A DNA stretch of 64,000 nucleotides from Sphingopyxis jiangsuensis (GTDB lineage Bacteria; Pseudomonadota; Alphaproteobacteria; Sphingomonadales; Sphingomonadaceae): positions 186,001-250,000 of the forward strand of contig NZ_JAERPO010000002.1 in NCBI RefSeq assembly GCF_016734905.1, written 5' to 3'. Of this stretch, positions 53,936 through 63,549 are shown piece by piece (the stretch's first letter is position 1; every line of letters starts with the position of its first letter). The notes under the pieces are model-generated. The model made no database searches. It was not told the origin of the DNA and was given only the letters and a program-made list of their open reading frames with translations. The position numbers and the translations under genes are program-made.

Positions 53936-54826
53936 ATGGACCACCCCATGAGCGAACGAAAATTGCGCATAGGCTTCATCGGCACCGGCGTCATGGGCGG
54001 ACCGATGGCGGGCCATCTCGTCAAGGCGGGCCATACCGTCACCGTCTACAATCGCACCCGCGCCAAGGCCGACGCCTGGGCCGAACGCCACGGCGGAACC
54101 GCGGTTGCCACACCCGCCGAGGCCGCGCAGGGCGCCGATGTGGTGCTAAGCTGCGTCGGCAACGACGACGATCTCGCGCAGGTGACGCTCGGCCGCGACG
54201 GCGCCTTTGCCGCGATGGCCAAGGGCGCGCTGTTCGTCGACCATACGACGGTATCGGCGCGTCTCGCGCGCCAGCTGTCGGTCGAAGGGCAGAGCCACGG
54301 CATTCTCTGCGTCGACGCCCCCGTCTCGGGCGGCGAATCGGGCGCGCAGGCGGGCACGCTGTCGATCATGTGCGGCGGCACCGAAGCCGCTTTCGCGGCG
54401 GCCGAGCCGGTGATGCGCGCCTATGCGGGGCGCATCGTCCATATCGGCGGCCCCGGCGCAGGGCAGACGACAAAGATGGTCAACCAGATCGCGATTGCCG
54501 GCGTCATCCAGGGCCTGTCCGAAGCACTGCGTTTCGCGCAGGCGTCAAAGCTCGATACCGACAAGGTGTTCGAGGCCGTCTCCGGCGGCGCCGCGGCGAG
54601 CTGGCAGATGCTCAACCGCTGGGGGACGATGGCGAAGGACGAGTTCGACTTCGGCTTTGCGGTCGACTGGATGCGCAAGGATCTGGGTCTCGCGCTCGAA
54701 GAGGCACGCTCGAACGGCGCGACGATCCCCGTCGCGGCGCTCGTCGATCAATTCTACGCCGATGTGCAAAAGGCGGGCGGCGGCCGCAAGGACACGAGCT
54801 CGCTCGTGACGCGGTTGCCGAAGTGA
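53936..54826 (+). CDS. Beta-hydroxyacid dehydrogenase family oxidoreductase
   Basis: The 296-residue protein has the Rossmann motif IGFIGTGVMGGPMAGHLVKAG, the substrate loop VDAPVSGGESGAQAGTLS and the catalytic lysine in GAGQTTKMVNQ. It resembles 3-hydroxyisobutyrate/2-hydroxy-3-oxopropionate (tartronate semialdehyde) reductases; the exact substrate is unknown. ATG 53948 is a second start. A family D repeat lies just downstream. Confidence 0.88.
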   Translation: MDHPMSERKLRIGFIGTGVMGGPMAGHLVKAGHTVTVYNRTRAKADAWAERHGGTAVATPAEAAQGADVVLSCVGNDDDLAQVTLGRDGAFAAMAKGALFVDHTTVSARLARQLSVEGQSHGILCVDAPVSGGESGAQAGTLSIMCGGTEAAFAAAEPVMRAYAGRIVHIGGPGAGQTTKMVNQIAIAGVIQGLSEALRFAQASKLDTDKVFEAVSGGAAASWQMLNRWGTMAKDEFDFGFAVDWMRKDLGLALEEARSNGATIPVAALVDQFYADVQKAGGGRKDTSSLVTRLPK

Positions 54827-54843
54827 GGGGGTTGAAGAACCTA

Positions 54844-54972
54844 AAGCCCCTCCCCTTCAGGGGAGGGGTTGGGGTGGGGTCCATCGGCCTTGCGCAAGAT
54901 CGATGCCCCCCACCCGCTGCGACTAGCGAACAAGTTCGCAAGTCTCGCTGCCCTCCCCTGAAGGGGAAGGCG
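54844..54972 (+). repeat. Family D palindromic repeat, copy 3, next to a start codon
   Basis: Its 129 bp run from GCCCCTCCCCTTCAGGGGAG to CCCCTGAAGGGGAAGGC and match the copies at 9161 and 41805. The right end lies seven bases before the amidohydrolase ATG at 54979, and its GAAGGGGAAGG could serve as ribosome-binding site. Confidence 0.88.
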
Positions 54973-54978
54973 GGGGTC

Positions 54979-56634
54979 ATGGCTATCGCCGCGCTCGCCT
55001 TCGCCCTCACCGCCCCCGCGCAGGCCGACACGCTCGTCGACAATGTCAACGGCATCACGCTCGACCAGAATGGCGAGCTCGTGCGTTTCACCGGCCTCGT
55101 CATCGACAAGGACGGCAAGGTCAAGGAACTGCTCGACCGCAAGGACAAGCGCCCCGAACGCCCCGACTTCAAGGAGGATGGCAAGGGCCGCACGCTCATC
55201 CCCGGACTGATCGATGCGCACGGTCATGTCATGGGGCTGGGGTTCCAGCTCATGCTGCTCGACCTTTCGGAGACGCGCAGCCTTGCCGAGGCGCAGGCGG
55301 CGATCCGCCAATATGCCGCCGAAAATCCTGAAATGCCGTGGATCATCGGGCGGGGCTGGAACCAGGAGAAATGGGGGCTCGGCCGCTTCCCGACCGCCGC
55401 CGACCTCGACGCCGCAGTGCCGAACCGCCCCGTCTGGCTCGAACGGATCGACGGCCACGCCGGCTGGGCGAACAGCGCCGCGATGGCGGCAGCAAAGATC
55501 AGCACCGCAAGCAAGTCGCCCGAGGGCGGGCGCATCGAGATGGAGGGCGGCAAGCCGAGCGGCGTCTTCGTCGACGCGGCGATGAGCCTGATCGACGGTG
55601 CCAAGCCCAAACCGCTCGCGCGCGATCTCGACCGCGCGCTGCTCCTCGCGCAGGCGAAGCTCATCGAACAGGGCGTCACCGCGATTGCCGACATGGGGAC
55701 GACGATCGAGGATTGGCAGGCCTATCGCCGTGCGGGCGACAAGAAGCAGCTTGCGGTTCGCATCCTCTCCTATGGCGGCGACATCGACAACATGGCGATG
55801 ATCGCCGGTCCCGAACCGACGCCGTGGCTCTATGACGACCGGCTCCGCATGGTCGGGGTGAAGCTCTATCTCGACGGTGCGCTCGGTTCGCGCGGCGCGT
55901 GGTTGAAGGCGCCCTATGCCGATGCGCCGGGGCAGAAAGGCCTGCCGCTCCTCACCCCCGCGCAGCTGCGCAACAAGATGGTGCGCGCGTCGATGGACAA
56001 GTTCCAGGTCGCGATCCATGCCATCGGCGACGCCGCCAATGCCGAGGCGCTCGACGCGATCGCCGATCTCACGACCGACCTCCCCGGCGAGCGCCGCTGG
56101 CGGATCGAACATGCGCAGGTGATCGACCCCGCCGACATCGCGCGCTTCGCAAGCCTCAAGGTCGTCGCCTCGATGCAGCCGGTCCACCAGACGAGCGACC
56201 GGACGATGGCCGAAGCGCGGCTCGGCCCCGGTCGCCTGACCGGCGCCTACGCGTGGCGCAGCCTCGAGAAAGCGGGCGCACGGCTCGCCTTCGGGTCCGA
56301 CGTGCCGGTCGAAAGCGCCAACCCCTTTGCGGGGCTTGCCGTCGCCATTTCGCGCACCGACGCGGCAGGCCAGCCCTTCGGCGGCTGGCGCCCCGAAGAG
56401 GCAGTGGGCCGCGAGACCGCGCTCGACGGCTTCACGCGCACCGCTGCCTTCGCCGCCTATGCGGAGGATCGCATCGGCACGTTGATGCCGGGGATGCGCG
56501 CCGATTTCCTGATCCTCGACAGCGACCCGATGCTCGCGAGTCCCGACGAAATCCGTCGCATGGCGCCACTCGAAACCTGGATCGGGGGTTATCGCTATTA
56601 CAAGAAGAACGAAGCGGGGACTGGTGGCCGATAA
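54979..56634 (+). CDS. Exported amidohydrolase, YtcJ type
   Basis: The 551-residue metal-dependent hydrolase has IDAHGHVMGLG (first metal motif), VNFAIHAIGDAAN-like VAIHAIGDAAN, RIEHAQVIDP and LAFGSDVPVESANP. Downstream PGMRADFLILDSDPM is characteristic of the family. From the ATG the signal peptide would be MAIAALAFALTAPAQA, unusually short and without basic residues. An in-frame CTG at 54958, inside the repeat, would give MKGKAGV before it. It overlaps the FAD oxidase by 11 bp. Confidence 0.85.
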   Translation: MAIAALAFALTAPAQADTLVDNVNGITLDQNGELVRFTGLVIDKDGKVKELLDRKDKRPERPDFKEDGKGRTLIPGLIDAHGHVMGLGFQLMLLDLSETRSLAEAQAAIRQYAAENPEMPWIIGRGWNQEKWGLGRFPTAADLDAAVPNRPVWLERIDGHAGWANSAAMAAAKISTASKSPEGGRIEMEGGKPSGVFVDAAMSLIDGAKPKPLARDLDRALLLAQAKLIEQGVTAIADMGTTIEDWQAYRRAGDKKQLAVRILSYGGDIDNMAMIAGPEPTPWLYDDRLRMVGVKLYLDGALGSRGAWLKAPYADAPGQKGLPLLTPAQLRNKMVRASMDKFQVAIHAIGDAANAEALDAIADLTTDLPGERRWRIEHAQVIDPADIARFASLKVVASMQPVHQTSDRTMAEARLGPGRLTGAYAWRSLEKAGARLAFGSDVPVESANPFAGLAVAISRTDAAGQPFGGWRPEEAVGRETALDGFTRTAAFAAYAEDRIGTLMPGMRADFLILDSDPMLASPDEIRRMAPLETWIGGYRYYKKNEAGTGGR

Positions 56635-57892
56635 CGTCCCTACGCGCCGCGCGCTTTTGACCGGCCTCGCCGCGCTGCCGGTGGCGGCGAGTGCTGCGGC
56701 GGCCGAGCGCAGCGAGCGCCGCTCAAAGAGGCGCAAGCCCGCGCGGCCGAAGGTGCAGCATGTCGATGTTGCGGTCATCGGCGCGGGAGTGTTCGGCGCT
56801 TGGACGGCATGGCACCTTGTCCGCGCGGGCAAGTCGGTGCGGCTGTTCGACGCCTATGGCGCAGGCCACTGGCGCGCCTCGTCGGGGGGCGAGAGCCGCG
56901 TCATCCGCATGGGCTATGGCGCCGACGCCATCTATTCACAGATGGCGCGCGACTCGCTCGAATATTGGAAAGACCTCTCCGACAGCGCGAGCGCCCCGAT
57001 CTTTCACAAGACCGGCGTGCTGTGGTTCGCGCCCGAAGGCGACCGCTATACCGCGCAATCGCGCGCATGGCTTCACGCGAACGATGTTCCGCATCAGGTC
57101 GGCGACGTTCGCTGGCTCCAGGAAAAATACCGCCAGATCCAATTTTATCAGGGCGAAACCGGGCTGCTCGAAACCGAGAGCGGCGCGCTGATCGCCGGGC
57201 GCGGCGTGCAGGAGGTGATCGCCGATGCGCGGATCGAGGTCGAGCGTGTGGTGATGCCCGCTCCGCTCTTTTCGAAACGCATCAAGCGCCACACGCTTCC
57301 CGACGGCGGCACCGCCGACCATCTCGTCTATGCCTGCGGCCCCTGGATCGCCGAACTTTTCCCGCAGCAATTGATGGGACGGATCGTTGCGACGCGGCAG
57401 GAGATCTACCATTTCGGCGCGCCGCAGGGCGACACGCGCTTCGCGCCGCCCGAGCTCCCCGTCTGGGCCGATTTCAACAACGGCCGCATCGTGTACGGCA
57501 TCCCCGATATCGAAGGCGCCGGCTTCAAGATCGCGTTCGATACGCATGGCCCCGTCGTCGACCCCGACACGATGGACCGCAGCCTGACACCGGCGGGCAT
57601 CGCGGCAGCGCGCGCCTATGTCGCGCGCCGCTTCCCCGGCCTCGCCGACGCACCGCTGATCGGCGGGCGCGTCTGTCAATATGAAAATAGCTCGAACGGC
57701 GACTATCTGATCGACCGTTTTCCGGGGCAGGAACGCGTGTGGCTCGTCGGCGGCGGATCGGGGCACGGCTTCAAGAACGGCCCCGCGGTCGGCAAGCGCG
57801 TCGCAGCGCATATATTGGACAAGGACCTCGCGATCGAGCCGCGCTTCAGCTTTGCGAGCAAGGGCACGGTGGCTGGGCGGACGGTTTTCTGA
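56624..57892 (+). CDS. Tat-exported FAD-dependent oxidase, sarcosine oxidase/DAO type
   Basis: GTG 56624 overlaps the upstream stop. The 422-residue protein begins with a twin-arginine signal (TRRALLTGLAALPVAASA) followed by a basic linker. The FAD-binding motif is VAVIGAGVFGAWTAWHLVRAG near residue 50, followed by GGESRVIRMGYG, as in monomeric sarcosine oxidase. The C-terminus has VGGGSGHGFKNGPAVG. It would oxidise an amino acid or amine in the periplasm, in a pair with the amidohydrolase. Confidence 0.87.
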   Translation: MADNVPTRRALLTGLAALPVAASAAAAERSERRSKRRKPARPKVQHVDVAVIGAGVFGAWTAWHLVRAGKSVRLFDAYGAGHWRASSGGESRVIRMGYGADAIYSQMARDSLEYWKDLSDSASAPIFHKTGVLWFAPEGDRYTAQSRAWLHANDVPHQVGDVRWLQEKYRQIQFYQGETGLLETESGALIAGRGVQEVIADARIEVERVVMPAPLFSKRIKRHTLPDGGTADHLVYACGPWIAELFPQQLMGRIVATRQEIYHFGAPQGDTRFAPPELPVWADFNNGRIVYGIPDIEGAGFKIAFDTHGPVVDPDTMDRSLTPAGIAAARAYVARRFPGLADAPLIGGRVCQYENSSNGDYLIDRFPGQERVWLVGGGSGHGFKNGPAVGKRVAAHILDKDLAIEPRFSFASKGTVAGRTVF

Positions 57893-57898
57893 GTCTCG

Positions 57899-57994
57899 CG
57901 TCATTGCGAGGAGCGAAGCGACGAAGCAATCTCCAGCCATCGGCCCCGCTCAACATTGAGGGCTGGAGATTGCTTCGCTACGCTCGCAATGACG
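57899..57994. repeat. Family A palindromic repeat, copy 5
   Basis: A 96-bp copy with ends CGTCATTGCGAGGAGCG and CGCTCGCAATGACG and inner stem CAATCTCCAGCC / GGCTGGAGATTG. It fills the gap between the FAD oxidase and hydroxy-acid oxidase genes and ends 18 bases before the next ATG. Confidence 0.9.
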
Positions 57995-58012
57995 AGTAAA
58001 AGCGGGGCCAGA

Positions 58013-59161
58013 ATGAAACTCACAGACTGCCACAATATCGACGATTTCCGCACGCTCGCGAAGCGGCGTCTGCCGTGGCCGGTGTTCGACTATATCGACG
58101 GCGCCGCCGACGACGAGGTGACGCGGCGGCGCAATCGCGACGCGTTTGACAGTTGCGACCTCGTCCCGCGCGTGCTCGCGGGGGTCGCGAGCGTCGACAT
58201 GCGCACGACCTTGTTCGGGCGCGAGATGGCGATGCCGCTGTTCCTGTCCCCCACCGCGCTCCAGCGCCTTTTTCACTGGCAGGGCGAGCGCGCGGTGCTG
58301 CGCGCCGCTGCCGATGCGGGGACGGTGGCGGGCATATCGAGCCTTGCGACCGTCGGCCTTGCCGAAGCGGGTGCGCTCACCGCCGGGCCGAAGATGTTCC
58401 AGCTCTATGTCCACAAGGACGAGGGGCTGAACCATGCGATGCTGGAGGCAGCACGCGACGCGAAGTTCGACGCCGTCGCGCTCACCGTCGATACGATCGT
58501 CGGCGGCAATCGCGAGCGCTGCCTGCGCTCGGGCTTCACCTCGCCGCCGCGCTTCACGCCGCGCAACATGCTGAGCTATGCCGCCAAGCCCGGATGGGGG
58601 CTCAACTATCTGCTCCGCGAAAAATTCAGCCTACCGAACCTCGCCACCCATGTGTCCGAAGGATCGAGCGTCCCAAAATCGGTCGCCGATTATTTCACCT
58701 CGATGCTCGACCAGAGCCTCGACTGGAAGCGCGCCGAGGCGATCCGCAAGGCGTGGGACGGCCCCTTTTGCCTGAAGGGCATCGTCGCGGTCGAAGATGC
58801 GCGCCGCGCGGCCGCCATCGGCGCGACGGCGATCATGGTGTCGAACCATGGCGGACGCCAGCTCGACGGCAGCATCGCGCCCTTCGACGCGCTCGCCGAA
58901 ATCGTCGATGCGGTCGGCGACAGGGTCGAGGTGATCTGCGACGGCGGCATCACGCGCGGCACGCATGTGCTGAAAGCGCTGTCCGTGGGCGCCAAAGCCT
59001 GTTCGGGCGGGCGCCTCTACCTCTATGCGCTCGCCGCGGCGGGCGAGGCCGGTGTCGCGCGGGCGCTGGCGATGCTGCGCGCCGAGATCGAAAGGGGCAT
59101 GAAATTGATGGGGGCCAAGACCCTCGCGGATCTCGGCCCCCACAATCTTCGCTGGCGATAG
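58013..59161 (+). CDS. FMN-dependent alpha-hydroxy-acid oxidase/dehydrogenase
   Basis: The 382-residue TIM-barrel protein carries VFDYIDGAADDEVT, the FMN-binding GIVAVEDARRA and the active-site SNHGGRQLDGS with its catalytic histidine. ICDGGITRGTHVLKALSVGA follows. The family includes L-lactate (LldD), glycolate and mandelate enzymes; lactate is most likely. ATG 58013 is chosen because the upstream frame is repeat-derived. Confidence 0.9.
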   Translation: MKLTDCHNIDDFRTLAKRRLPWPVFDYIDGAADDEVTRRRNRDAFDSCDLVPRVLAGVASVDMRTTLFGREMAMPLFLSPTALQRLFHWQGERAVLRAAADAGTVAGISSLATVGLAEAGALTAGPKMFQLYVHKDEGLNHAMLEAARDAKFDAVALTVDTIVGGNRERCLRSGFTSPPRFTPRNMLSYAAKPGWGLNYLLREKFSLPNLATHVSEGSSVPKSVADYFTSMLDQSLDWKRAEAIRKAWDGPFCLKGIVAVEDARRAAAIGATAIMVSNHGGRQLDGSIAPFDALAEIVDAVGDRVEVICDGGITRGTHVLKALSVGAKACSGGRLYLYALAAAGEAGVARALAMLRAEIERGMKLMGAKTLADLGPHNLRWR

Positions 59162-59166
59162 GGAAA

Positions 59167-59194
59167 GGGGCGGCCTCCCCCCAGAGGCCGCCCC
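59167..59194. terminator. Bidirectional hairpin terminator
   Basis: GGGGCGGCCTC and GAGGCCGCCCC form a perfect 11-bp stem with a six-base loop between the convergent hydroxy-acid oxidase and porin genes. TTT follows on the minus side. Confidence 0.7.
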
Positions 59195-59205
59195 ATCGCC
59201 GGGCG

Positions 59206-59937
59206 TCAGAAAGACGCGCCGAGCGAAAAGACTACGGCTCCGTCGGCGCCGATGCCTTCCTTCCAGCCACCGGCCTTGGTTTCGTCGGTGTTCACATAGG
59301 CAACACCCAGCGTCAGGATTTTCCAGCTCGCCTCGATGCCGATCGAATAATCGACGACTTCGCCGTCGAGGCCGCCGAGGAAGCTGTCGCTCTTGGCATA
59401 GCCGAGGTGGCCCGTCAGCGTGAACGGGGTGTCGGGAATCCCGACGCCGACGTCGCCATAGACATAGACGGCGCTGGAATCGCCGAGCGAATCTTGCCCG
59501 CCCGGCGCCCAGGCGATACCCGTCTTGAGCGATGCCGGGCCGACGTCGCCCGACAGCGAGAAATAAGGTTCGATGATCGACGTATCGCCGCCGCCGCCGG
59601 GATAGAGATAGAGCGTCGCACCGATATCGGCGGTCAGCCCCGGTGTCACCTCGGTGGCGAAACCGCCATAGACGTCGATTTCGGTGCCGTTGGCAAAGCC
59701 GATGCTCGACCCCCAGGTACCGACATAGAGGCCGCTGTCGTGCGCGATGTCGAAGCCGCCCTGAATGGCAGCCTCTTCGTTCGATTGGCTGAAGCCGCGG
59801 AAGCGGTAATCGCTGACGACGGTCGCATTGCCCGAAACGGAAATGCCGTCGCTCGGTTCCTCTTGGGCATAAGCCGTTGCGGGAAGCGCCGAAGCGGCGA
59901 GAAGCATGCCGAGGCATGCGCGGGAGAGAGTCTTCAT
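59206..59937 (-). CDS. TorF-family putative porin 1
   Basis: The 243-residue outer-membrane protein has signal peptide MKTLSRACLGMLLAASALPA with a site after AYA. The mature part begins with SGNATVVSDYRFRGFSQSNEEAAIQGGFD, the signature of the TorF/TIGR02001 family, and continues as amphipathic beta strands, ending FSLGASF with terminal aromatic. The transported substrate is unknown. Confidence 0.88.
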   Translation of the reverse strand: MKTLSRACLGMLLAASALPATAYAQEEPSDGISVSGNATVVSDYRFRGFSQSNEEAAIQGGFDIAHDSGLYVGTWGSSIGFANGTEIDVYGGFATEVTPGLTADIGATLYLYPGGGGDTSIIEPYFSLSGDVGPASLKTGIAWAPGGQDSLGDSSAVYVYGDVGVGIPDTPFTLTGHLGYAKSDSFLGGLDGEVVDYSIGIEASWKILTLGVAYVNTDETKAGGWKEGIGADGAVVFSLGASF

Positions 59938-60217
59938 GGGTTGATCCCCTTAAAAGGTCGAAAGGATCGTCCCTACCTGCTGCGAGCAGTCAGCCTCTAT
60001 CGGGCCGGTCAACCTCGCGTGCCCCCTGTGTCGGGAATTATGCTGCAGCGCACAACCCAAAACCGCCCTGCAAGCAGGTAAAAGTTCGCATTGTGACATT
60101 TTCGCAACAATGGATTGCGCAAAACTCGTTTCAATCGAAACAAAATTACGTGCGCTGAGCTCCGGACCGGCGCTCGATCATCGATCGAATGCCGGCCCGC
60201 GCCGCGCTATGCCGGCC

Positions 60218-60961
60218 TCAGAAGGCGACGCCCAGCGTAAAGACGACGGTGGGGTCGTAAAGCGTGTCAACCGCCTTCACTCCCGTCTTTTTCACGTCGG
60301 TATCGACATATTGGACCGAGAAGGTGAAAATCTCGTAGGAGTAGGAAGCTCCCAGCGACCAATCGAGATAATTGCCGTCGGCCGACACGCCACCCAGCGA
60401 GCCGTCGGTATAGCCGAGGTTCGCCGACAGCGAGACGGGCGTATTGGGAATCCCCGTCGACAGGCCAAGGTTCAGGTAGATATTATCGTCGCCGAGCGAC
60501 GACTGGTCGGGCGCATAGGCGACGGTCCCCGACGCCGACACCGGTCCGATATCATGCGACAGTGTGCCGATGAACTCGATGTAATCGCTGGGACCGGCCG
60601 AACTCTCGCCGTCGGGATAGACATAATAGGTCGCATTGATGTCGAACGAGGTGCCGGGCGCTATCTCGGTCGAATAGCCTGCGATCAAGTCGAGCTCGAA
60701 CTTGCCGTACAGCGGGCTGTCGGGGAGCGTGGAGCCCCACGCGCCGACATAGATGCCGCTTTCATGCTCGAGCGTGAGGCTCGGTTGCACCGCCACCTTC
60801 TCGTTCGAAAGCGAAATGCCGCGGAAGCGATAATCCGAAACAAGGTCGATGCCGCCCGACAGCGTCAATGGCGACGACGGTTCATCCTGGGCATAGGCCG
60901 GAGTCGAAAGCGCCGACGCGGCGAGAAGCGTGCCAAAGCAGGCTGTGGTGACGAATTTCAT
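60218..60961 (-). CDS. TorF-family putative porin 2
   Basis: The 247-residue paralogue starts MKFVTTACFGTLLAASALST at ATG 60961, with signal cleavage after AYA. It shares VSDYRFRGISLSNE and SGIYVGAWGS with porin 1 and ends FTLGVAF. The 280 bp between the two porins contain no gene. The pair looks like a tandem duplication. Confidence 0.87.
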   Translation of the reverse strand: MKFVTTACFGTLLAASALSTPAYAQDEPSSPLTLSGGIDLVSDYRFRGISLSNEKVAVQPSLTLEHESGIYVGAWGSTLPDSPLYGKFELDLIAGYSTEIAPGTSFDINATYYVYPDGESSAGPSDYIEFIGTLSHDIGPVSASGTVAYAPDQSSLGDDNIYLNLGLSTGIPNTPVSLSANLGYTDGSLGGVSADGNYLDWSLGASYSYEIFTFSVQYVDTDVKKTGVKAVDTLYDPTVVFTLGVAF

Positions 60962-61215
60962 TGGGTGTACCCCCCGATAGTGGAACCAGTGTCCAACCCC
61001 TGCGGCCCGTGCCTGCACCTCTTTCAGCGGGTGTGTCGGCCCGGGCGCACAGAAAATTGCTTAAAATCATGCGCTGCACAAATGGAAATTGCGCGGGCCG
61101 GCGTTATACGGCGGCTGATGTGGCTTTCGCGCCACAAGGGCGAGCGCCGCGATGCTTTGCCAATCCGCGCGCGCAGCGCTAAAGGGTGGGCGCCCTCCCC
61201 CATGCGAGCAGACAG

Positions 61216-62367
61216 ATGAGCGATCACAATCCCGGCCTGCGCCCCTGGCGCGACATTGCGCGGCGCGACTGCCGCCAGATCATGGTCGGCAACGTCCCTG
61301 TCGGCGGCGGAGCGCCGATCACGGTGCAGACGATGACCAACACGCTGACGAGCGATGCGGTGGCGACGATCGACCAGATCCGCCGCTGCGAGGAGGCTGG
61401 CGCCGACCTGATCCGCGTCTCCTGCCCCGACACCGACAGCACGGCGGCGCTCGGCCAGATCGTGCGTGCGGCGCGCATTCCGATCATCGCCGACATCCAT
61501 TTCCATTATAAGCGCGCGCTCGAAGCCGCCGATGCCGGCGCCGCCTGCCTGCGCATCAATCCCGGCAATATCGGCAGCAGCGAGCGCGTCGGCGAAGTCG
61601 TCCGCGCTGCCAAGGCGAACGGCTGCGCAATCCGCATCGGCGTCAATGCGGGCAGCCTCGAAAAGGATCTGCTCGAAAAATATGGCGAGCCGTGCCCCGA
61701 GGCGCTCGTCGAAAGCGCGCTCGACCATATCAAGCTGCTCCAGGATCACGACTTCCACGACTATAAGGTCGCGGTGAAGGCAAGTGACGTCTTCCTCGCG
61801 GTCGCCGCCTATATGCAGCTCGCCGACGCGGTCGATTGCCCGCTCCACCTTGGCATTACCGAAGCGGGCGGCCTGATCGGCGGCACCGTCAAAAGCGCAC
61901 TCGGCATCGGCAACCTCCTCTGGGCCGGCATCGGCGACACGATCCGCGTCAGCCTGTCGGCCGAGCCCGAAGAGGAAGTGCGCGTCGGCTATGAAATCCT
62001 CAAAAGCCTCGGCCTGCGCACCCGCGGCGTCCGCGTCGTCTCCTGCCCCAGCTGCGCGCGCCAGGGCTTCGACGTCATCCGCACCGTGCAAGCGCTCGAA
62101 GACGCGCTCAGTCACATCAAGACCCCGATGAGCCTCTCGGTATTGGGCTGCGTCGTCAACGGCCCCGGCGAAGCGCGCGAAACCGACATCGGCATCACCG
62201 GCGGCGGCAACGGCAAGCATATGGTCTATCTCTCGGGCGTCACCGACCACCATGTCGCCGACGCCGACATGATCGGCCATATCGTCAAGCTGGTCGAGGC
62301 CAAGGCGGCCGAGATCGACGCGGGCCATTCGGTGAGCATGGACGTCGCGCACGGCAAGGCGGCGTGA
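61216..62367 (+). CDS. ispG: 4-hydroxy-3-methylbut-2-enyl diphosphate synthase
   Basis: The 383-residue enzyme of the MEP isoprenoid pathway begins with [20 protein letters not shown] and has the TIM-barrel [11 protein letters not shown]. The C-terminal iron-sulfur cysteines are [12 protein letters not shown] and [16 protein letters not shown] 61216 gives the usual length. The following AT-richer gene overlaps the stop codon. Confidence 0.96.
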   Translation: MSDHNPGLRPWRDIARRDCRQIMVGNVPVGGGAPITVQTMTNTLTSDAVATIDQIRRCEEAGADLIRVSCPDTDSTAALGQIVRAARIPIIADIHFHYKRALEAADAGAACLRINPGNIGSSERVGEVVRAAKANGCAIRIGVNAGSLEKDLLEKYGEPCPEALVESALDHIKLLQDHDFHDYKVAVKASDVFLAVAAYMQLADAVDCPLHLGITEAGGLIGGTVKSALGIGNLLWAGIGDTIRVSLSAEPEEEVRVGYEILKSLGLRTRGVRVVSCPSCARQGFDVIRTVQALEDALSHIKTPMSLSVLGCVVNGPGEARETDIGITGGGNGKHMVYLSGVTDHHVADADMIGHIVKLVEAKAAEIDAGHSVSMDVAHGKAA

Positions 62368-62909
62368 CAATATACTGGTCAGCATTTTCATGGGAGGCTT
62401 TTGCCACCCTCCTGACTGGTTTGGCTGCCGTTATCGCTGCTTGGAGCATAGGTCATCGACAGCTAAAGATTCAGGAACAAAATCAGCGATTCCACGAGGC
62501 CCAAACATCTCGAGATTTTGGACTAAGGGAACAGGCGTTCAGAAATGAACTTCTTGATCGTCGCCTTGAATGCATAGCAATAATAAGAAGAGTTTCATCC
62601 GCTTGGTCACGCGACGCACGCATCGAAGACGAGGAATGGCAGGAACTTATTCTCACTTTCCAGCAAGCACAGCTCATTTTTCCAAAATCAATATCGGATT
62701 CGATCGGTGTTGCCTTGGAAAGCTCGTTTCGGCAACGCGTACATCTGAATCGATCACAAGACCTGTACAGGAGAGGTAACGAAAAGAAGGCTCAAGAACA
62801 TCAGGAAAAGGCTTTCAAGGCGGAAGATGAGCTTATGGAAGTGATGATAGGCCTGCTTGAACGAATGATTGACGCTACTCGAATTCACGAACGCCAAGAT
62901 CCGAACTGA
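62364..62909 (+). CDS. Hypothetical single-pass membrane protein, AT-richer than neighbours
   Basis: The 181-residue product starts at GTG 62364, overlapping the ispG stop (GTGA). It has one transmembrane segment ([18 protein letters not shown], near residue 22), then a charged, helical coiled-coil-like domain with two Arg/Glu-rich stretches. GC content is visibly lower than that of both neighbours, and rare codons such as AGA, ATA and AAT recur. It resembles a short membrane-anchored coiled-coil protein; no family was recognised. It appears to be an insertion between ispG and a GNAT gene. Confidence 0.7.
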   Translation: MTIYWSAFSWEAFATLLTGLAAVIAAWSIGHRQLKIQEQNQRFHEAQTSRDFGLREQAFRNELLDRRLECIAIIRRVSSAWSRDARIEDEEWQELILTFQQAQLIFPKSISDSIGVALESSFRQRVHLNRSQDLYRRGNEKKAQEHQEKAFKAEDELMEVMIGLLERMIDATRIHERQDPN

Positions 62910-63394
62910 TGACCCTGACCATCCGCCTCGCCACCGCCGCCGACCTGCCGCTGATCGCTGGGTTCATCCGCGACCTCGCCGATTATGAAAAGCTGTCGCA
63001 CGAAGTCCGTTTCGACGAGGCAAAGCTCGGCGAAAACCTCTTCGGCCCACGCCCCTATGCCGAAGTGATCATCGGAGAGATCGACGGGTCGCCGCAGGGC
63101 TTCGCGCTCTTCTTCCACAATTTCTCGACCTTCGAGGGGCGTCCCGGCATCTACCTCGAAGACCTGTTCGTCCGTCCCGAAGCGCGCGGGTCGGGGCTTG
63201 GCAAGGCACTCCTCGCCCATCTGGCAAGATTGTGCATCGAACGCGACTGCGCGCGGCTCGAATGGTCGGTGCTCGACTGGAACGAACCGGCGATCGGTTT
63301 CTACAAAAGCCTCGGCGCGCGGATGATGGACGAATGGACGGTAATGCGAGTCGATGGCGACGCGCTGGCGCGGTTCGCCGTCCCGGCTGGGTGA
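62909..63394 (+). CDS. GNAT-family N-acetyltransferase, diamine acetyltransferase-like
   Basis: The 161-residue protein begins [20 protein letters not shown]. Acetyl-CoA motif A is LFVRPEARGSGLGKALLAHLAR; it is followed by LEWSVLDWNEPAIGFYKSLG, as in spermidine/spermine N1-acetyltransferase-like proteins. The ATG overlaps the previous stop by one base. Confidence 0.87.
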   Translation: MTLTIRLATAADLPLIAGFIRDLADYEKLSHEVRFDEAKLGENLFGPRPYAEVIIGEIDGSPQGFALFFHNFSTFEGRPGIYLEDLFVRPEARGSGLGKALLAHLARLCIERDCARLEWSVLDWNEPAIGFYKSLGARMMDEWTVMRVDGDALARFAVPAG

Positions 63395-63549
63395 CCTGTC
63401 GGAAAAATAGCGGCATTCCAATCGCCAAGACGCGATATTTGCCGCCACGTCGAAAACATGGTCTGATGCGCCCGGGGCCGCATGGATGCTCGCCCAACGC
63501 GAGCGGTCCGGTCACCCGACACGGGGACCGGCATTGACGGGGACACATA

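Noticed and set aside
52540..54978. A long frame running from a family A repeat through the antisense of ilvA into the amidohydrolase
   Set aside because: Only the part after 54979 (or CTG 54958) is protein-like; the rest is antisense or repeat-derived.
58153..60081. A 642-residue frame over the hydroxy-acid oxidase and porin genes
   Set aside because: It is out of frame with one gene and antisense to the other.
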